Shown: in pieces, positions 22,764 through 33,538 of the stretch | How positions within the stretch are numbered: position 1 is the first letter of the stretch | Layout: every line of letters starts with the position of its first letter | Assembly (NCBI RefSeq): GCF_018446385.1 | Contig: NC_056002.1 | Location: 31,048,636-31,112,635, forward strand | From: Zingiber officinale | Taxonomy: Eukaryota; Streptophyta; Magnoliopsida; Zingiberales; Zingiberaceae | Length of the DNA stretch: 64,000 nucleotides | Direction: 5' to 3' | The notes under the pieces: model-generated | Database searches by the model: none | What the model was told of the DNA's origin: nothing | Seen by the model: only the letters and a program-made list of their open reading frames with translations | Position numbers and translations under genes: made by a program

Positions 22764-22970
22764 TCCCCTCGGGATGGACTAGTGGCTAGTCCATGGGGTG
22801 TTGCTACAATGAGGTCTAGGGGTCAAATCCCGACTAGTAGCCGGGTTCCTGCCCTCCCCTATGCACTAGTCATTGTCCGGGCTAGTAGCCCCCGTGATTT
22901 ACCTTCCCCGTGTTGGCCTAGGGACGCGTTGGCGGAGACGCTGAGGGCGAGCGAATCGCCTTTTGCTACA
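22764..22970 (+). mobile_element. tRNA-derived SINE (207 bp) with 18-bp target duplication
   Basis: Flanked by the perfect direct repeat ATAATACATGGTTCAGGG (22746-22763 and 22971-22988). The body has an A-box-like GGACTAGTGGCTAGTCC near 22775 and a B-box-like GGTCAAATCCC near 22813, followed by a GC-rich tail ending CCTTTTGCTACA. The long target duplication and Pol III boxes are diagnostic of SINE retroposition. ORFs at 22782-23062 are incidental. Confidence 0.85.
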
Positions 22971-22988
22971 ATAATACATGGTTCAGGG

Positions 22989-23192
22989 CCCACGGGCTGA
23001 CGCCAATGCTTCAGTGGTGTTGTCACAAATAAGTTTGGGTCTATTTCTAGTGGGTGCGACAACCTCGTGAGTTACCTTACTTCCTACAAGCATTATTGTT
23101 ACTGGTTGAAGTCCCTATGATTTACATACTTGTATCTAGCCGAGGGTCGATACTGGGCCGTCTAAGGTGAGCTTTGTCACCTTTTGCCACAG
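22989..23192 (+). mobile_element. Second SINE copy directly adjoining the first
   Basis: Begins CCCACGGGCTGACGCC after the shared target repeat and ends CACCTTTTGCCACAG, followed by a diverged third repeat ATAATACATAG. It has the same tail motif as the first copy (CTTTTGC-ACA) but a more diverged body, so it is older. The first SINE probably inserted at its flank. Confidence 0.65.
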
Positions 23193-24082
23193 ATAATACA
23201 TAGTTGTGTTTACTAATATGTCTAGGTACTGATGCGGGCTTTATCAGATCCTCCACTTCGAGAATACCATGTGTGGTGGTCTCTTTCAGATTCCAAGTAT
23301 GGTGGAAGTACTACTTTGCTTTGCAAAAAGCAACTTGAGCCTAAGACGCACTACAAGAAAAACCCTCATAGACATTGGTAGAACAACAACAGTTTTAAGC
23401 AAAAACCAATGTCTTTGAGTATTTTACACCGTGTTTTCTAAAAACCGGTGTCTATGAGCGCAGGTTTTCGCTCATAGACATAGATTTTTTAGGCGATGTC
23501 TATGAGCGCCTTTTTTCGTTAATAGACACCGATTTTAACAGCGGCTTTTAAAACCCGGTGTCTATGAACCAAAATAAAATAATATAATTTTCCCACCAAT
23601 ATTTAGCCAAAATTACAACACTTCACTCTTCCCTTCAAACCTAAACCTATATCGTGCCGTCCACCGTATACCGTCACGATGCCACCACTACTTTCCTCCT
23701 CGCCGCCGGCCGTCCGACCATCTCTCTCAGCCTCATCTCCCTCTTCCCCTTCCTAGATCGACGCCCCTTCTCTCAGCCTTATTCTGTTGTGTTTGATTAT
23801 AAATGATCCCAATTCCAGCCCACCGCTCGTCGCGAATTTTGGTTGTCTCACCCTCAGCTCTTGTTATTTCGGCGTCGAGAACTCGTTCATCGAGGTAAAT
23901 CTTCCTTCTTCATGCTCCTATCGTTGTTCGTCATGATGTTTTCAGTAGATTGTTTCATTTGCCCTACTGATCTCGGTTTAGGGTTTCGATCGGAACTTGT
24001 AGGACAGGCTTCGTGTCGTCATTTGCCCTACTGATCTCGGTTTTGGCTAACTCTTATTTGGTTTATTTGTTTTGATGTGTAG

Positions 24083-24738
24083 TGTTGGAAAGACGTCGCT
24101 GATGAACTAGTATCCTTCATCATCCTCTTTGTTTATTGTCTCTGTAAATCTGAGGTTTCCTTTACATTTGATAATTACTGATCTGGACTATTTTTTTCTT
24201 TTATTTGTCTTTTTTTCCGTAAACATGAAATGCCAATTACCTAGAATTGCACTCCCCTTGTTATTTCACTACAAACCAGAGATAAGCGAGTTTCTGATCT
24301 CGAATTTATGGTGCTTATGGGTCCTTATGGAACAATTTCTTCATGGTCTAATTGTTGTGTAGCCTTCTATCTGCGTTTAGTGGTCTCTTAAACCTCACCA
24401 TTAGATATGTGCACAAAAAGTTCACGCAGCAGTATAAGGTCACCATTGGCGCTGATTTTGTCACCAAGGAAATTCTAGTTGATGACAGACTCGTTACCTT
24501 GCAGGTGAGTTTGAAATTGAACGAACCATTGGCAAGCTTCTTATTGGTTCCTTCATTTAGTGCTTGAATTGTGCATCATTTTGTGGTCTAGACTTGGGAT
24601 ACTGCAGGACAAGAAAGATTCCAGAGTCTTGGTGTTGCATTCTACAGAGGAGTTGACTGCTGCGTCTTGGTCTATGATGTTAATGTCCGAAGATCATTTG
24701 ACACTCTTGATAATTGGCATGATGAATTCCTTAATCAG
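24083..24738 (+). pseudogene. Captured Rab7-like GTPase fragment (three exons)
   Basis: Three exons in correct order with AG/GT borders. 24083-24109 encodes the P-loop end V-G-K-T-S-L-M-N. 24405-24504 encodes the effector region (K-F-T-Q-Q-Y-K, then T-I-G-A-D-F-x-T-K-E). 24592-24738 encodes [26 protein letters not shown] and the N-W-H-D-E-F block. These are G1-G3 of Rab7, the vacuolar/late-endosomal Rab. The first coding exon, the N-K-x-D motif and the prenylated C-terminus are missing. The Gln codon spanning exons 1/2 of this set reads TA|A, a stop, consistent with a C-to-T change. Retained introns show capture from genomic DNA, not from mRNA. Confidence 0.88.
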
Positions 24739-26604
24739 GTTCATAGTATTATCTCTTTGGCTTTCTAGCCTAACTTGGCATTTTTTTACTCTAATTTTGT
24801 ATATCTTAATGCTTTTGTTTGTTGATTTTATGAAATATAATCCCTTTTCTGGTATTAGTTTTAGATACATCAGGATCTTATAGATTGCATCTGGAATTGA
24901 GTCTTTCTTGAGCACGTGGCAAAGTTATAATGTCTTGGCTTCTAAATGTAACTCTTGCTTTTCTGATTTCCAGCTTATTAATTGCATTTTCTAGTCTCAT
25001 TCGCATGACATAGGACTGTATAACCTATATGCTCGATGTTCAAGTTTTTCTAATTCTCTCCTTTCCATATATTTTCTATGGAAAATTTGTGAGAAGATGG
25101 GGTGTGGTCCTGAAAGCATATAAATTCTACAGTGGATATAATCACACTCTATATCCCTTGATGGGCTAGTTATGTCATCAGGCTGAATTGTGAACTCTTA
25201 CTCCCTAAATTCAATACCAAATAGTTTATTTATTTTGGATTCAGTTTGCAGGTTCTGTTATATTCCTTAGTATGAGAAGCTTCGATTTGAATGGATTATC
25301 ATTATGGAGGGTCACTCAAGGCACACTTGGATTAGGACTTTCAGCAGAGAGTTTTAGATCAATTTTGATTTATTGTAGGATGAATCCAAGTTAATTTTAG
25401 GTTTGGGTTAATCTTAATTGTGCTTTAATCTTATTTGAGCCTTTTCTCATGATTTGGTTTGATTTTGATATTATTAAATTACCTTTTTGTCTTATGAGTA
25501 TAAGTTTCACTGTGAGTTGAGCTAGATTGCTTTTGTTATTTTGGTGGCGTTTCATTGTGGTTGAGCTATATTGCTGTTACTATATTCACATCCAATGGCT
25601 TGAATTGTGATCTTGTTTGTATATCCACTCTGTTTGTGATTAAATTTCAAATGGCATGCATTGTCTACAGGAAGAAAATTGAACCATATTGGTAAAATGC
25701 TTTTGATTTATTTTTCTCTTTTAGCTTTTTGATGATGTGAAAACAGGATGTGAATTACATATCCTTTTTAGACTCGAACATCTTGATATCAGTGATATAG
25801 GATCTTATACATAAAAAAAACTACTTCTGTTTATCTGATTTAGTTTGTATTGTCAAGGTACTCTAGTACGCTTGAAAAGGAGGTAAAGAACCCACATATT
25901 CCATATAGGTTCTATCAGCTTTGGGAGATGTGATCTCTGCTCTTGCCTCCGAGAACCCACATATTCCATATAGGTTCCTTCTAATGCTCATAGTCATTTG
26001 AATGAATTATTGTCAAATAGAGGTACACCAATGTATTTGTTTTCTCACTACTATTTATGTCCTTATGTCTCATTTTGCTAGATTTTTGTGGAGGGAGTGT
26101 TAATATTCACCAAATCTTAATCATCTGACGCAAGCATGTCATATGCTTTAATGCACTGTCAAAATTATCCACCTTAAATTTGAGTTAGACAAAATGGTTC
26201 ACCATCATCGTCTGATCAATAACTGAAAGTGGCGTTACTAAAGTTCTAGTGTTATTTGCATACACACACACATATTGTTAATATGGGCAGGCCATTGGCC
26301 TTCACTTAAAAAAATATTGGAATAAGTGCATCTGTGCATCTCACATAATAAAACAATCAATTTAAACAATTGCTTTATGATTAAGTATGCAAATTGCTAC
26401 TCTCCATTCTACAAATCAAAGTGCAAGCATGGGCAGACATATGTAAATGCCATAAATTTTTTTCTCATCAATCCTATATTGAGAACCAGATCAATTACAA
26501 CATAGAAATTTCTCTGATATGCTAGCTAAAGGGTCTCAGGCATTCCCCTTTCTGATATTATGCTGGTTGGTGAGAGATTGAGCAGGCTCCGTTTGAAATG
26601 CACT

Positions 26605-26805
26605 CTACAGGGACTGGGTTGGTCTTACTTCATCATTTGAATTTGCAAATTTAGTTGGTTTAGTAGAGAAGATCATGTGAACTCCTGGATCTTCTTGGAT
26701 GCAAGAACTCTCATGAATCAATGAGTTGTTGATGCTCTGAACATTGCTATTCACACTTGTGCTAATGGAGGGGACTTCAGTACTTGCCATTTTAGTTGCA
26801 TCCAT
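26605..26805 (-). other. Unrecognised 66-aa open stretch inside the CACTA element
   Basis: Ser/Thr/Asn-rich minus-strand frame. It reads like protein-coding DNA (balanced composition, no repeats), but I recognise no family. It could be a third captured exon. Evidence is weak. Confidence 0.25.
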
Positions 26806-27018
26806 GAGAGCTTTGTCATTGACCTTGCTTCCTACACTTTAACATATTATTTCAAATGTGCGCATCAAAGAAGCTGAGCAAACAAGTAAAAATTATCAGC
26901 AAAAGGTTACTTATCTCATTTTCAATCTCTATTTGAGTAGAATTTACAGCATCTTTAATTTCCCTTATGTAAGCAACAAACTGCTTTATATCCATATTGA
27001 CTATTTTATTCTATTCAG

Positions 27019-27279
27019 GCAAGAGAACTGGAGAATCAATTAAATGGTGAGAGGACAACCAAGAAGGATGTTGCAAAGTTCCCAAAGCCTCCAGTGGCTC
27101 CTTTAAAATGGAGGCCTCCTTAACAAAGAATCACCAATCAGTTGTCACTCTCAGGACATCAAACAAGCAGAGGTGCCCATCCAGTAATAGATAAAGAGAA
27201 TTATCTATTAACAAATAAAACAACTGGAGAAGATTTAGTTAAATCTCTGCACAGAGCAAGAAGGATAACGTTGGCACCA
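27019..27279 (+). pseudogene. Captured kinesin-like exon
   Basis: Preceded by a pyrimidine tract and CAG and followed by GTAAGA. It encodes a segment starting A-R-E-L-E-N-Q-L, then K-P-P-V-A-P-L-K and R-P-P, then R-I-T-N, D-K-E-N and A-R-R-I-T-L-A-P. This pattern (E-L-E-x-x-L coiled-coil end, P-L-K-x-R-P-P, K-E-N, A-R-R-x-S/T-L) resembles the C-terminal region of plant kinesin-14 proteins. A TAA falls right after R-P-P, so it cannot be translated through. The assignment is moderate. Confidence 0.5.
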
Positions 27280-27836
27280 GTAAGAAACATATTTGTGTAC
27301 TATCTATTACCTTTTGATGTTGTAAGAAGAATAGTTATGTGTAATTTGTGGATACTGACTTGATGTGCACAATATCTATTATCTTCTTATGTTGTAAGAA
27401 GAATATTTATGTGTTGGTTATATGGATATTGACTTGGTGTGTTTAGATACATCGGTGCATTTTTATTTGTGATTTTATTAGTGAATTAATAATATTAACT
27501 TAATTTTATGATTTGCTTGGTGATAATATTGGTTTTTCACTATTTTGGAAATCAGATTTGTGTCGTTAAACAATATTGATATTACATCGGTTTTCCACCG
27601 CTGCAAAACCGGTGTCATTAACTAATATTATATCGGTCGTATACCACTGCCAAAACTGGTGTTATTAACATATAATATTACATCGATTTTACACCCGATA
27701 TCGTTAAGTGATACTACATCGGTATTAACCCGATGTCTAAAATGACAGACTTTTTACATCGCCTTCATAGACATCAGTCGAAAATGTAATAGACATCGGT
27801 GGAAAACTGATGTCTATGAGGGTTTTTGTCGTAGTG

Positions 27837-28676
27837 AAGGTTTATTTCTCAATAGACCAGTTAGGTAGATACCCATGCTTATATTTCAATATAGTAGATT
27901 TGTTTTTTTCTTTTCAGGGTCTATCTACTGGAGCTTCTCTCCGTTGATTCTGCTTTTCTTGTCATTAATTTTTTATTATTACAAGTCTGTAGCTGTGCCA
28001 TTTGTGCTTGACATTTTTCACTTTTGTAACGAGTTAGAATAATAGCCTTGCTTGATCTCAATTATTTTAACTCTTTTGGATCTGCATTTATTTGAAACAT
28101 AGGTCAATTATATTTACTAGCTTCATAGACCTATGTGTCATGCAACCTAGTCACTTAAGTTTTAAAGCAGTGTATTTTATCAATTAACATCATTGATCCG
28201 GTCCAAAAGCGAAGAAGATGGTTGGCTGAAAAAAGAGCTCTAATATAAATTACTTAAAGACTGTAATTCAGCAAAAAGTGACTCCGAGCTGTCTTGCATA
28301 TCAAAAGGAGCATTAGCAATCATGCCAGGGAGGAGTCCTAGCATAAAACTTTCGACGCTTAAGTTAGTAATTCGATTGAAGATGATGAATGTAACCGTAA
28401 ATAAACAGTAGCTATGAGTATCTAAAGTTGTGTAGCGTCGTATCGCATACCTGCGTCTGTAGATGGAGACCTTCTTTTATAGTGCTATGTTTGTTTATGC
28501 ACGAATCTCAAAGGACTTCTCAAAAAAGATAGACCGTAAAGATGCTCTAACACTTTTATCAAAATGGATGCGCAATCCCTGAAGCTTCTATTGTATGGTT
28601 TGCATATAGAATATCTTCCGTGATACAAAATATCAAAAAGGAATATGAAGCCGTTGGGTTGAGGGGCTCACAATAT
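27837..28676. other. Intergenic stretch, nothing recognised
   Basis: Between the CACTA right end and the copia remnant. No open frame of note and no repeat that I can name. Confidence 0.5.
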
Positions 28677-28678
28677 GC

Positions 28679-30192
28679 TCAGCTAGTGAGCTGGCCGAAT
28701 CCTTCGTATTTGACCCCTAGACTTAGGGTTGGTTCCATAACTACATAGAACCCTATGATATGAAGCGCCATATTCTTCTTGGCCTTAGGTTTGTATCCCA
28801 AACCTCTACGGTCATTTGATGGCTTTTGTGTTCCTAAGCCTTGGTTATGCTCATTTTTCCCTTTTAGAATATTTTCCTTTCTTTTTAGGATCTTTTCCAT
28901 TTTATCAAACCTTGACCTCAAGACTTGATTTTCTTCCCATAAATCCATAGATTTTTATTTTTCATAAAATCCTTGAGCATTTCTATTTCTAGTCCTATAT
29001 CTAAAGTCCTTAAATTTTTTGCCTAAATTGTTATCTACCTTTCTAACCCTAGGTGTGTCAGTTTTAGCATGATAAGCTACATGCTTTTTCTTAATTCTAT
29101 CATGCTTCTTATTTTCATGATACATAGCATTAAAATGATATAAACTATTCCTAGCATGCTTTTTATCATTACTTAAAGGAATAGGCTCGATAAATGATAC
29201 CTTGGGTTTTCTCTTGAGAGCTCCCCCTTGACTTGAGCTTCCTCCTTTGAGCTTGGTCAATTTCTTCCCCTTAGGACATTGACTACGGTAATGCCCTTTT
29301 GATTGCAAGAGAAGCACACTATGTGTTTCTTGCTCTTCTTTGTCACGGGGGTGGCCTCCTTGGGCTTCTCCTTGCCCTTAGGTGCCACTTGGCCCTTCTT
29401 CTTGGCCAATTTGGGACACTTACTCTTGTAGTACCTTTTTTTCCTACACTCAAAATATATAATATGATTTTTATTATTTAAATTTGAAATTGTTGTACCT
29501 TTGCTTGTAAGGGTGGCACATGATCCTCCATTTGAGTTTTCTTGATTTGTGGAGGTGGCACCATCTTCTTTTTCTTCATTTGACCCGGAGGTGGAAGCCT
29601 CTTCTTGCTCCGGTGTCAGTGAATGATGCTCCCCCTCAATCCTAGAGGTGGAGACCTCTTCATCTTCATCCTCTTGCACATGAAACAAAGAGTATGCTCC
29701 CTCTTTGCTCTTTTGGTTGCACTCCTTCGAGGATGAAGCTTCTTGGACTTCTTCTTTGGAAGTTGAGCATCTCTCAACTTTGAAGTCCTCTTTCTCTTGA
29801 GCTTGATCCAAAGAGTCACCCTCTTTGGATTCTTCTTGGTTTGGTGTAGTGGAGGGTACTTCATGAATCTTTGCCAATTTGCTCCAAAACTCTTTGACAT
29901 CTTCAAATTCTCCTATCTTGCTCAAGATTATGCTTGGCAACAAACTAACCAATAATTTGGTTACCTTGTCATTTGCTTGGCACTTTTGAATTTGCTCATT
30001 GCTCCATTTGATTTTCTTGAGGATTTTGCCTTTTGAATCCATTGGAGCTTAAAAGTATTCCATTAGAGCAAACCATTGCTCTATCTCCATCATAAGAAAA
30101 TTTTTGATTTTTTATTTCCAAGAATCAAAGTTTGTCATTGTGAATGGTGGAGGTACCCTTGTGTCAAATCCGAGTCCATCTTGGAATTCCAT
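28679..30192 (-). pseudogene. Copia gag (two stops, one frameshift)
   Basis: I start at 30192 (M-E-F-Q-D-G), where the typical gag opening leads to F-D-S-W-K and the W-F-A-L-M-E block. TAA codons interrupt it near 30105 and 30046. The main open part is 30042-29257 (261 aa): a gag core (L-L-V-S-L-L-P-S, then V-K-E-F-W-S-K-L), a highly charged Ser/Glu linker, a damaged first knuckle near 29450 and a second one (C-F-S-C-N-Q-K-G-H) broken by a frameshift near 29295. It continues at 29317-28955 (basic) and 28948-28679, a coiled-coil segment (W-x-E-N-Q-V-L-R-S-R). Gag forms the virus-like particle and binds element RNA. This copy is dead. Confidence 0.85.
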
Positions 30193-30302
30193 CTTGAAGT
30201 TGATCCTTTGATAAAGTCTTTGACTTGCTGAAATTTGCTTCAACTTCTTCTCCCTCTAGCTCTTTGCCCTTTCCGGCGATGATTCCGGTAAAGAGCGACC
30301 TC

Positions 30303-30316
30303 GCTCTGATACTACT
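30303..30316 (-). other. Degenerate primer-binding site of the copia element
   Basis: Minus-strand AGTAGTATCAGAGC next to the LTR. The core TATCAGAGC matches the initiator tRNA-Met site, with changes at its start. Confidence 0.65.
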
Positions 30317-30774
30317 TGTTAGCGTCGATTTGTAGTTTGAGAGGGGGGTGAATAGCTCGTCGCGCTTTGTTTGCTTGCTTCGGTGTTGTTGATATGCAAC
30401 GGAAAGGCTCGAAACAAGACTCACAACGCTAACACATAGATTTACTTGGTATCCACCTCAAGATGAGATGACTAATCCAAGGATTCACATACGACACGCT
30501 CTCCACTACGAAAAATACTCCTTTTCGGTAACTACTAGAGATGGAGAAACCTCGTACAAGACTCACACAATAAGATACAACACACGCAAGAAGGAACTAC
30601 AAGTATACAAAAGAAAAACCTCTCCTTGCATGACCTTGTTGTTGAAGAACGCCTCTTGAACCTTGGAAGTGCAACAACACTTGTCCCCAAGAGCTTCCAA
30701 GAACTGGCGGTAAGTGTCGGAGAAGATCGCGTGAACTGGAGAAGAAAGGTTATAATGTTTGAACACTTCGTCGC

Positions 30775-30781
30775 CTTTATA
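30775..30781 (-). promoter_or_regulatory. Candidate TATA box of the copia LTR
   Basis: TATAAAG on the minus strand immediately downstream of the palindrome cluster. Confidence 0.45.
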
Positions 30782-30800
30782 TTTGTTCATCTAGGGCTTC

Positions 30801-31158
30801 CAATCAATTGGGGCTCCTCCCAATTGATTGCCATGTCAGATCCCAACGATCTCGGCCGTCGAAAACCTGCATCTTGCGCAACGGTCATATCTCAATTGAT
30901 TGGGGAGGCTTGAATAGATCGGCTGATCGATTCAAAGCGCCTCTATGCTCTTCGCTGGAAAAGCCTGAATCGATCGATCGATCGATTCAGCTTTCTTGCG
31001 TCACACGCTATTTCCAACCCCCCAATCGATTGGTTGATCAATTGTAGGTGCCCAATCGATCGGCTGATCGATTGACGTGCCCAATCGATCGGTTGATCAA
31101 TTGGAGACTATTCTTTGTTCACGACTTCGCTTCCCAATCGATCAGTTAATTGATTGGG
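30801..31158. repeat. Cluster of about seven CAATCGAT-type palindromes in the copia LTR
   Basis: A perfect 12-bp stem CAATCAATTGGG/CCCAATTGATTG lies at 30801-30830. Related units with CAATCGATCGGC/GCTGATCGATTG arms are near 30929, 30965 (extended GAATCGATC self-complement), 31023, 31051, 31081 and 31133. Two contain the same centre TCGGCTGA as the Tekay LTR palindromes. Confidence 0.9.
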
Positions 31159-31265
31159 ATGATGATTGTCGTTCTATTCTCGCGACTTGACTAATTAAAT
31201 AAATGTATTAAAAGAAAATGATAATAAAAGATTATTAAAAGAAAACAAAGAACTAAAAGGAACTT

Positions 31266-32218
31266 TAGAAAGTTGGTCTTTTTCATTTTTAAAGAAACAA
31301 GTATATGCAGCGAAAAACTTCAAAAGAATAACATAAGAAAACACCCGCGGTTGCACTTGGTTCTGAGCCTTCGGCGACTCCTACTCCAAGACCCAGGTCC
31401 CACGGACCTATCGATGGGTAATTCACTAAAAACCTCTTCCGGTACCTCCAGAAGAGGGAATCAAGTACAACTAAGATTGGAGAAGTGCAACAGACTGCAC
31501 TTCCCATTTGCAGAATTTAAGTACAAAAATGTTACCGACACTTAGGATTAAACTGGCTTGTTCGTGTATTGGTATCAGTCTGCCGACCACGATCAGAAGT
31601 CCTCGGAACATTCGTCGGGTGCAATAGCTTTGCAGCTGAGTTTTTGTCCTCCCAGGACTAGAAACTAGTCAAGGTCTCAAATTAGAGATCCGAAATGGAC
31701 CTAACCTAGATCAATGCCTACTATCCCCACAATGGAGACGCGTCCTCACTTAGTCACTCTCCTCCAGTGACTTACCTTTACTTACCATTTCGCCAGTTGT
31801 TCGGTCCGCAGATCCAACTGGATTTCCTGCTAGATATCTGGTCAGTCTGTCGACTTATCTGAACTTCGCACCATCTATCCGGTCGGCCCGTTGACCTAGC
31901 TAAACTTTGGACCGGCTATCCAGTCGACCCGTTGACCTAATTGGATTTTGCACCAGCTATCCGGTTGGCACATTGACCTAACTGGACTTTGCACCAGCTA
32001 TTCGATCGATCTGTTGACCTAGCTGGACTTCTTGCCAGATATCTGGTTGGCTCATTGACCTATCTGGACTTCGTGCTAGATATTCGATCGACCTGTTGAC
32101 CTATCTGGCTAATTTCATGCATACTTAGTAAGGTGGTTAGATCACACCAACACCTAACTTAACTTACTTGTCATTTATCAAAAACTGAGTTAGACCGTTA
32201 GTGCAACTTGCACCAACA
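31266..32218 (-). mobile_element. LTR-A, block copy 2
   Basis: Second copy of 1282-4219 without the solo LTR and without the ~390-bp GGCGCC segment. Starts TGTTGGTGCAAG on the minus strand at 32218. Confidence 0.7.
31840..32110. repeat. ~52-bp tandem repeat in LTR-A (copy 2)
   Basis: Counterpart of 3840-4110, with the same GTTGACCTAGCTGGACTT-type units. Confidence 0.8.
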
Positions 32219-32594
32219 CTTTGGATATGTCTATTTCACTGTTACAAAAAATTTTAGAATTTTTGAACAATTAAAAATAATTTTAAAATTATTTTTTCCA
32301 AATTGCTTTATTAATCACAAAACTACAGTTTTTCAAAATTTAAATTATTATTTCAAAGTTATTCAAAATTTAAAATTATGTCTCTGAGAGATTATTTCAA
32401 AGTTATTTTTCAATATTTCTCTTATTTTTAATGTGATCAAAGGGGAGAATTAAAGATTAAGTATAGGAGGAGGGTACATTTTTTGATTTTGTATTAAATG
32501 TTATTAATTACAAATTATGTACTTGCCATTTTACTGTTATTTGTTTTTTTTACCCTAACATAACTTAGATTGCTCACAATAAAAAGGGAGAGAA
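32219..32594 (+). mobile_element. 3' internal end of element B with polypurine tract (copy 2)
   Basis: Matches 4220-4609. Polypurine tract AAAAAGGGAGAGAA at 32581-32594. Confidence 0.75.
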
Positions 32595-33538
32595 TGTAAG
32601 TATCTCATGATAGTTTTGATGTGATCAACTAAGTCAAATTATGTCCTGTTGTGACTTGATCCTTATGTCTAAGTGTGTAGGAATTTACGAGCATAAGAAG
32701 TCGAGCGAGAGACGTAGTTAGTGAGAAGGATGGTGCGAGAAGGAGTCGATGAGCTCGATGCGTCCGAGGGACAAGGTGCTGTGGAAGAGTACGCTGGCGA
32801 ACAAGAAGAAAGTGCGCGGCATTTCTGAGGGACAAGACGCCGGAGCGGAAGATTACTTGAGAAGGCTAGAAGGTGGGTTCGACTGAGCCTAATTTCGGAT
32901 AACCAAAATCACCTAAGCGAGAGGAGCCATAGCGGAAGCTTGGACAAAAAGTCAACTAGAAGTTGACTTTCTTTCGGGCGCTCGGAGCTATTCTTTGTGC
33001 TCGAAGCTACTCCGAGCGCCCGGACCACTTTGGTCCAGCCGGGGCGCCTCGACTCCTCAATGCTGTAGATTAGCATCTGCCAGGGTCCGAGCGCTGGGAG
33101 TGGGATAAAATTTTATCCTACATCTGTTGCGTAGCCATTTACGAGAAGATGAGATTTGAACGTTAGTAAACAGTCAGTTTCAACTAGTGGACTATAAATA
33201 AAGCGCTGGTATTCTCCTTTTCAAATAACACACTTTGAACTTAGAATCTCTTTTTGTTTTTCATTTCCAAGCTTCATTTTCGTGTACGAGGCTTCTTCGA
33301 CTCCGACGTTTTGTTCAAGTAGGAGATCTTCATAGTGAGCTTATCTTCCTTGGAGTAGCAACCCTCTGATTGCTAACCAAGTAAAAATTTATTTGTCTCG
33401 TACTAATTTTAATTCTATTATTCTTTTTAATTAAGTGTGTAATTGTGTTAAGCCCGATTATTTGAAAATGGTATTTGTTATTTTTATTATGCAGGGCAAT
33501 TCACCCTCCCCCCTCTTTCCGGCCGCAAGGGACCTACA
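32595..33538 (+). mobile_element. LTR-B (copy 2)
   Basis: 944 bp, ends TGTAAGTATC and GGGACCTACA, TATAAATA at 33193-33200. Contains a 13-bp perfect inverted repeat, CGGGCGCTCGGAG at 32975-32987 and CTCCGAGCGCCCG at 33010-33022, which is degraded in copy 1. Confidence 0.75.

Larger units (their letters stand above)
23349..27836 (+). mobile_element. Non-autonomous CACTA (En/Spm) element with captured gene pieces
   Basis: Ends CACTACAAGAAAAACCC and GGGTTTTTGTCGTAGTG: the terminal 25 bp are inverted repeats with two mismatches. Flanks are ACG and AAG, an imperfect 3-bp duplication. Both ends carry subterminal copies of a CCGGTGTCTATGAGC-type motif in both orientations (23360-23570 and 27550-27830), the transposase-binding arrangement of CACTA elements. 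No transposase is present. The interior instead carries Rab7-like exons with introns (24083-24738) and a kinesin-like exon (27019-27279), so it is a transduplicating element. Confidence 0.93.
28677..31260 (-). mobile_element. Broken copia-type LTR retrotransposon: 5' LTR plus gag only
   Basis: Minus-oriented. An LTR (about 30317-31260) is followed by a degenerate primer site and a decayed gag (30192-28679). Protease, integrase, RT and the 3' LTR are missing. The gag type, with two zinc knuckles and long Lys/Glu linkers, is that of large-gag Ty1/copia elements. The right edge meets LTR-A of block copy 2 at 31266 without visible target duplication. Confidence 0.8.
30317..31260 (-). repeat. Copia 5' LTR (right end uncertain)
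   Basis: The plus strand begins TGTTAGCGTCGATTTG, i.e. the LTR ends ...GCTAACA next to the primer site. The GAGGGGGGTGAATAG motif near this end is common in plant copia LTRs. The far end lacks a clear TG, so the LTR may be truncated near 31260. TATAAAG on the minus strand at 30775-30781 puts the palindrome cluster (30801-31158) in the upstream promoter part. Confidence 0.7.
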
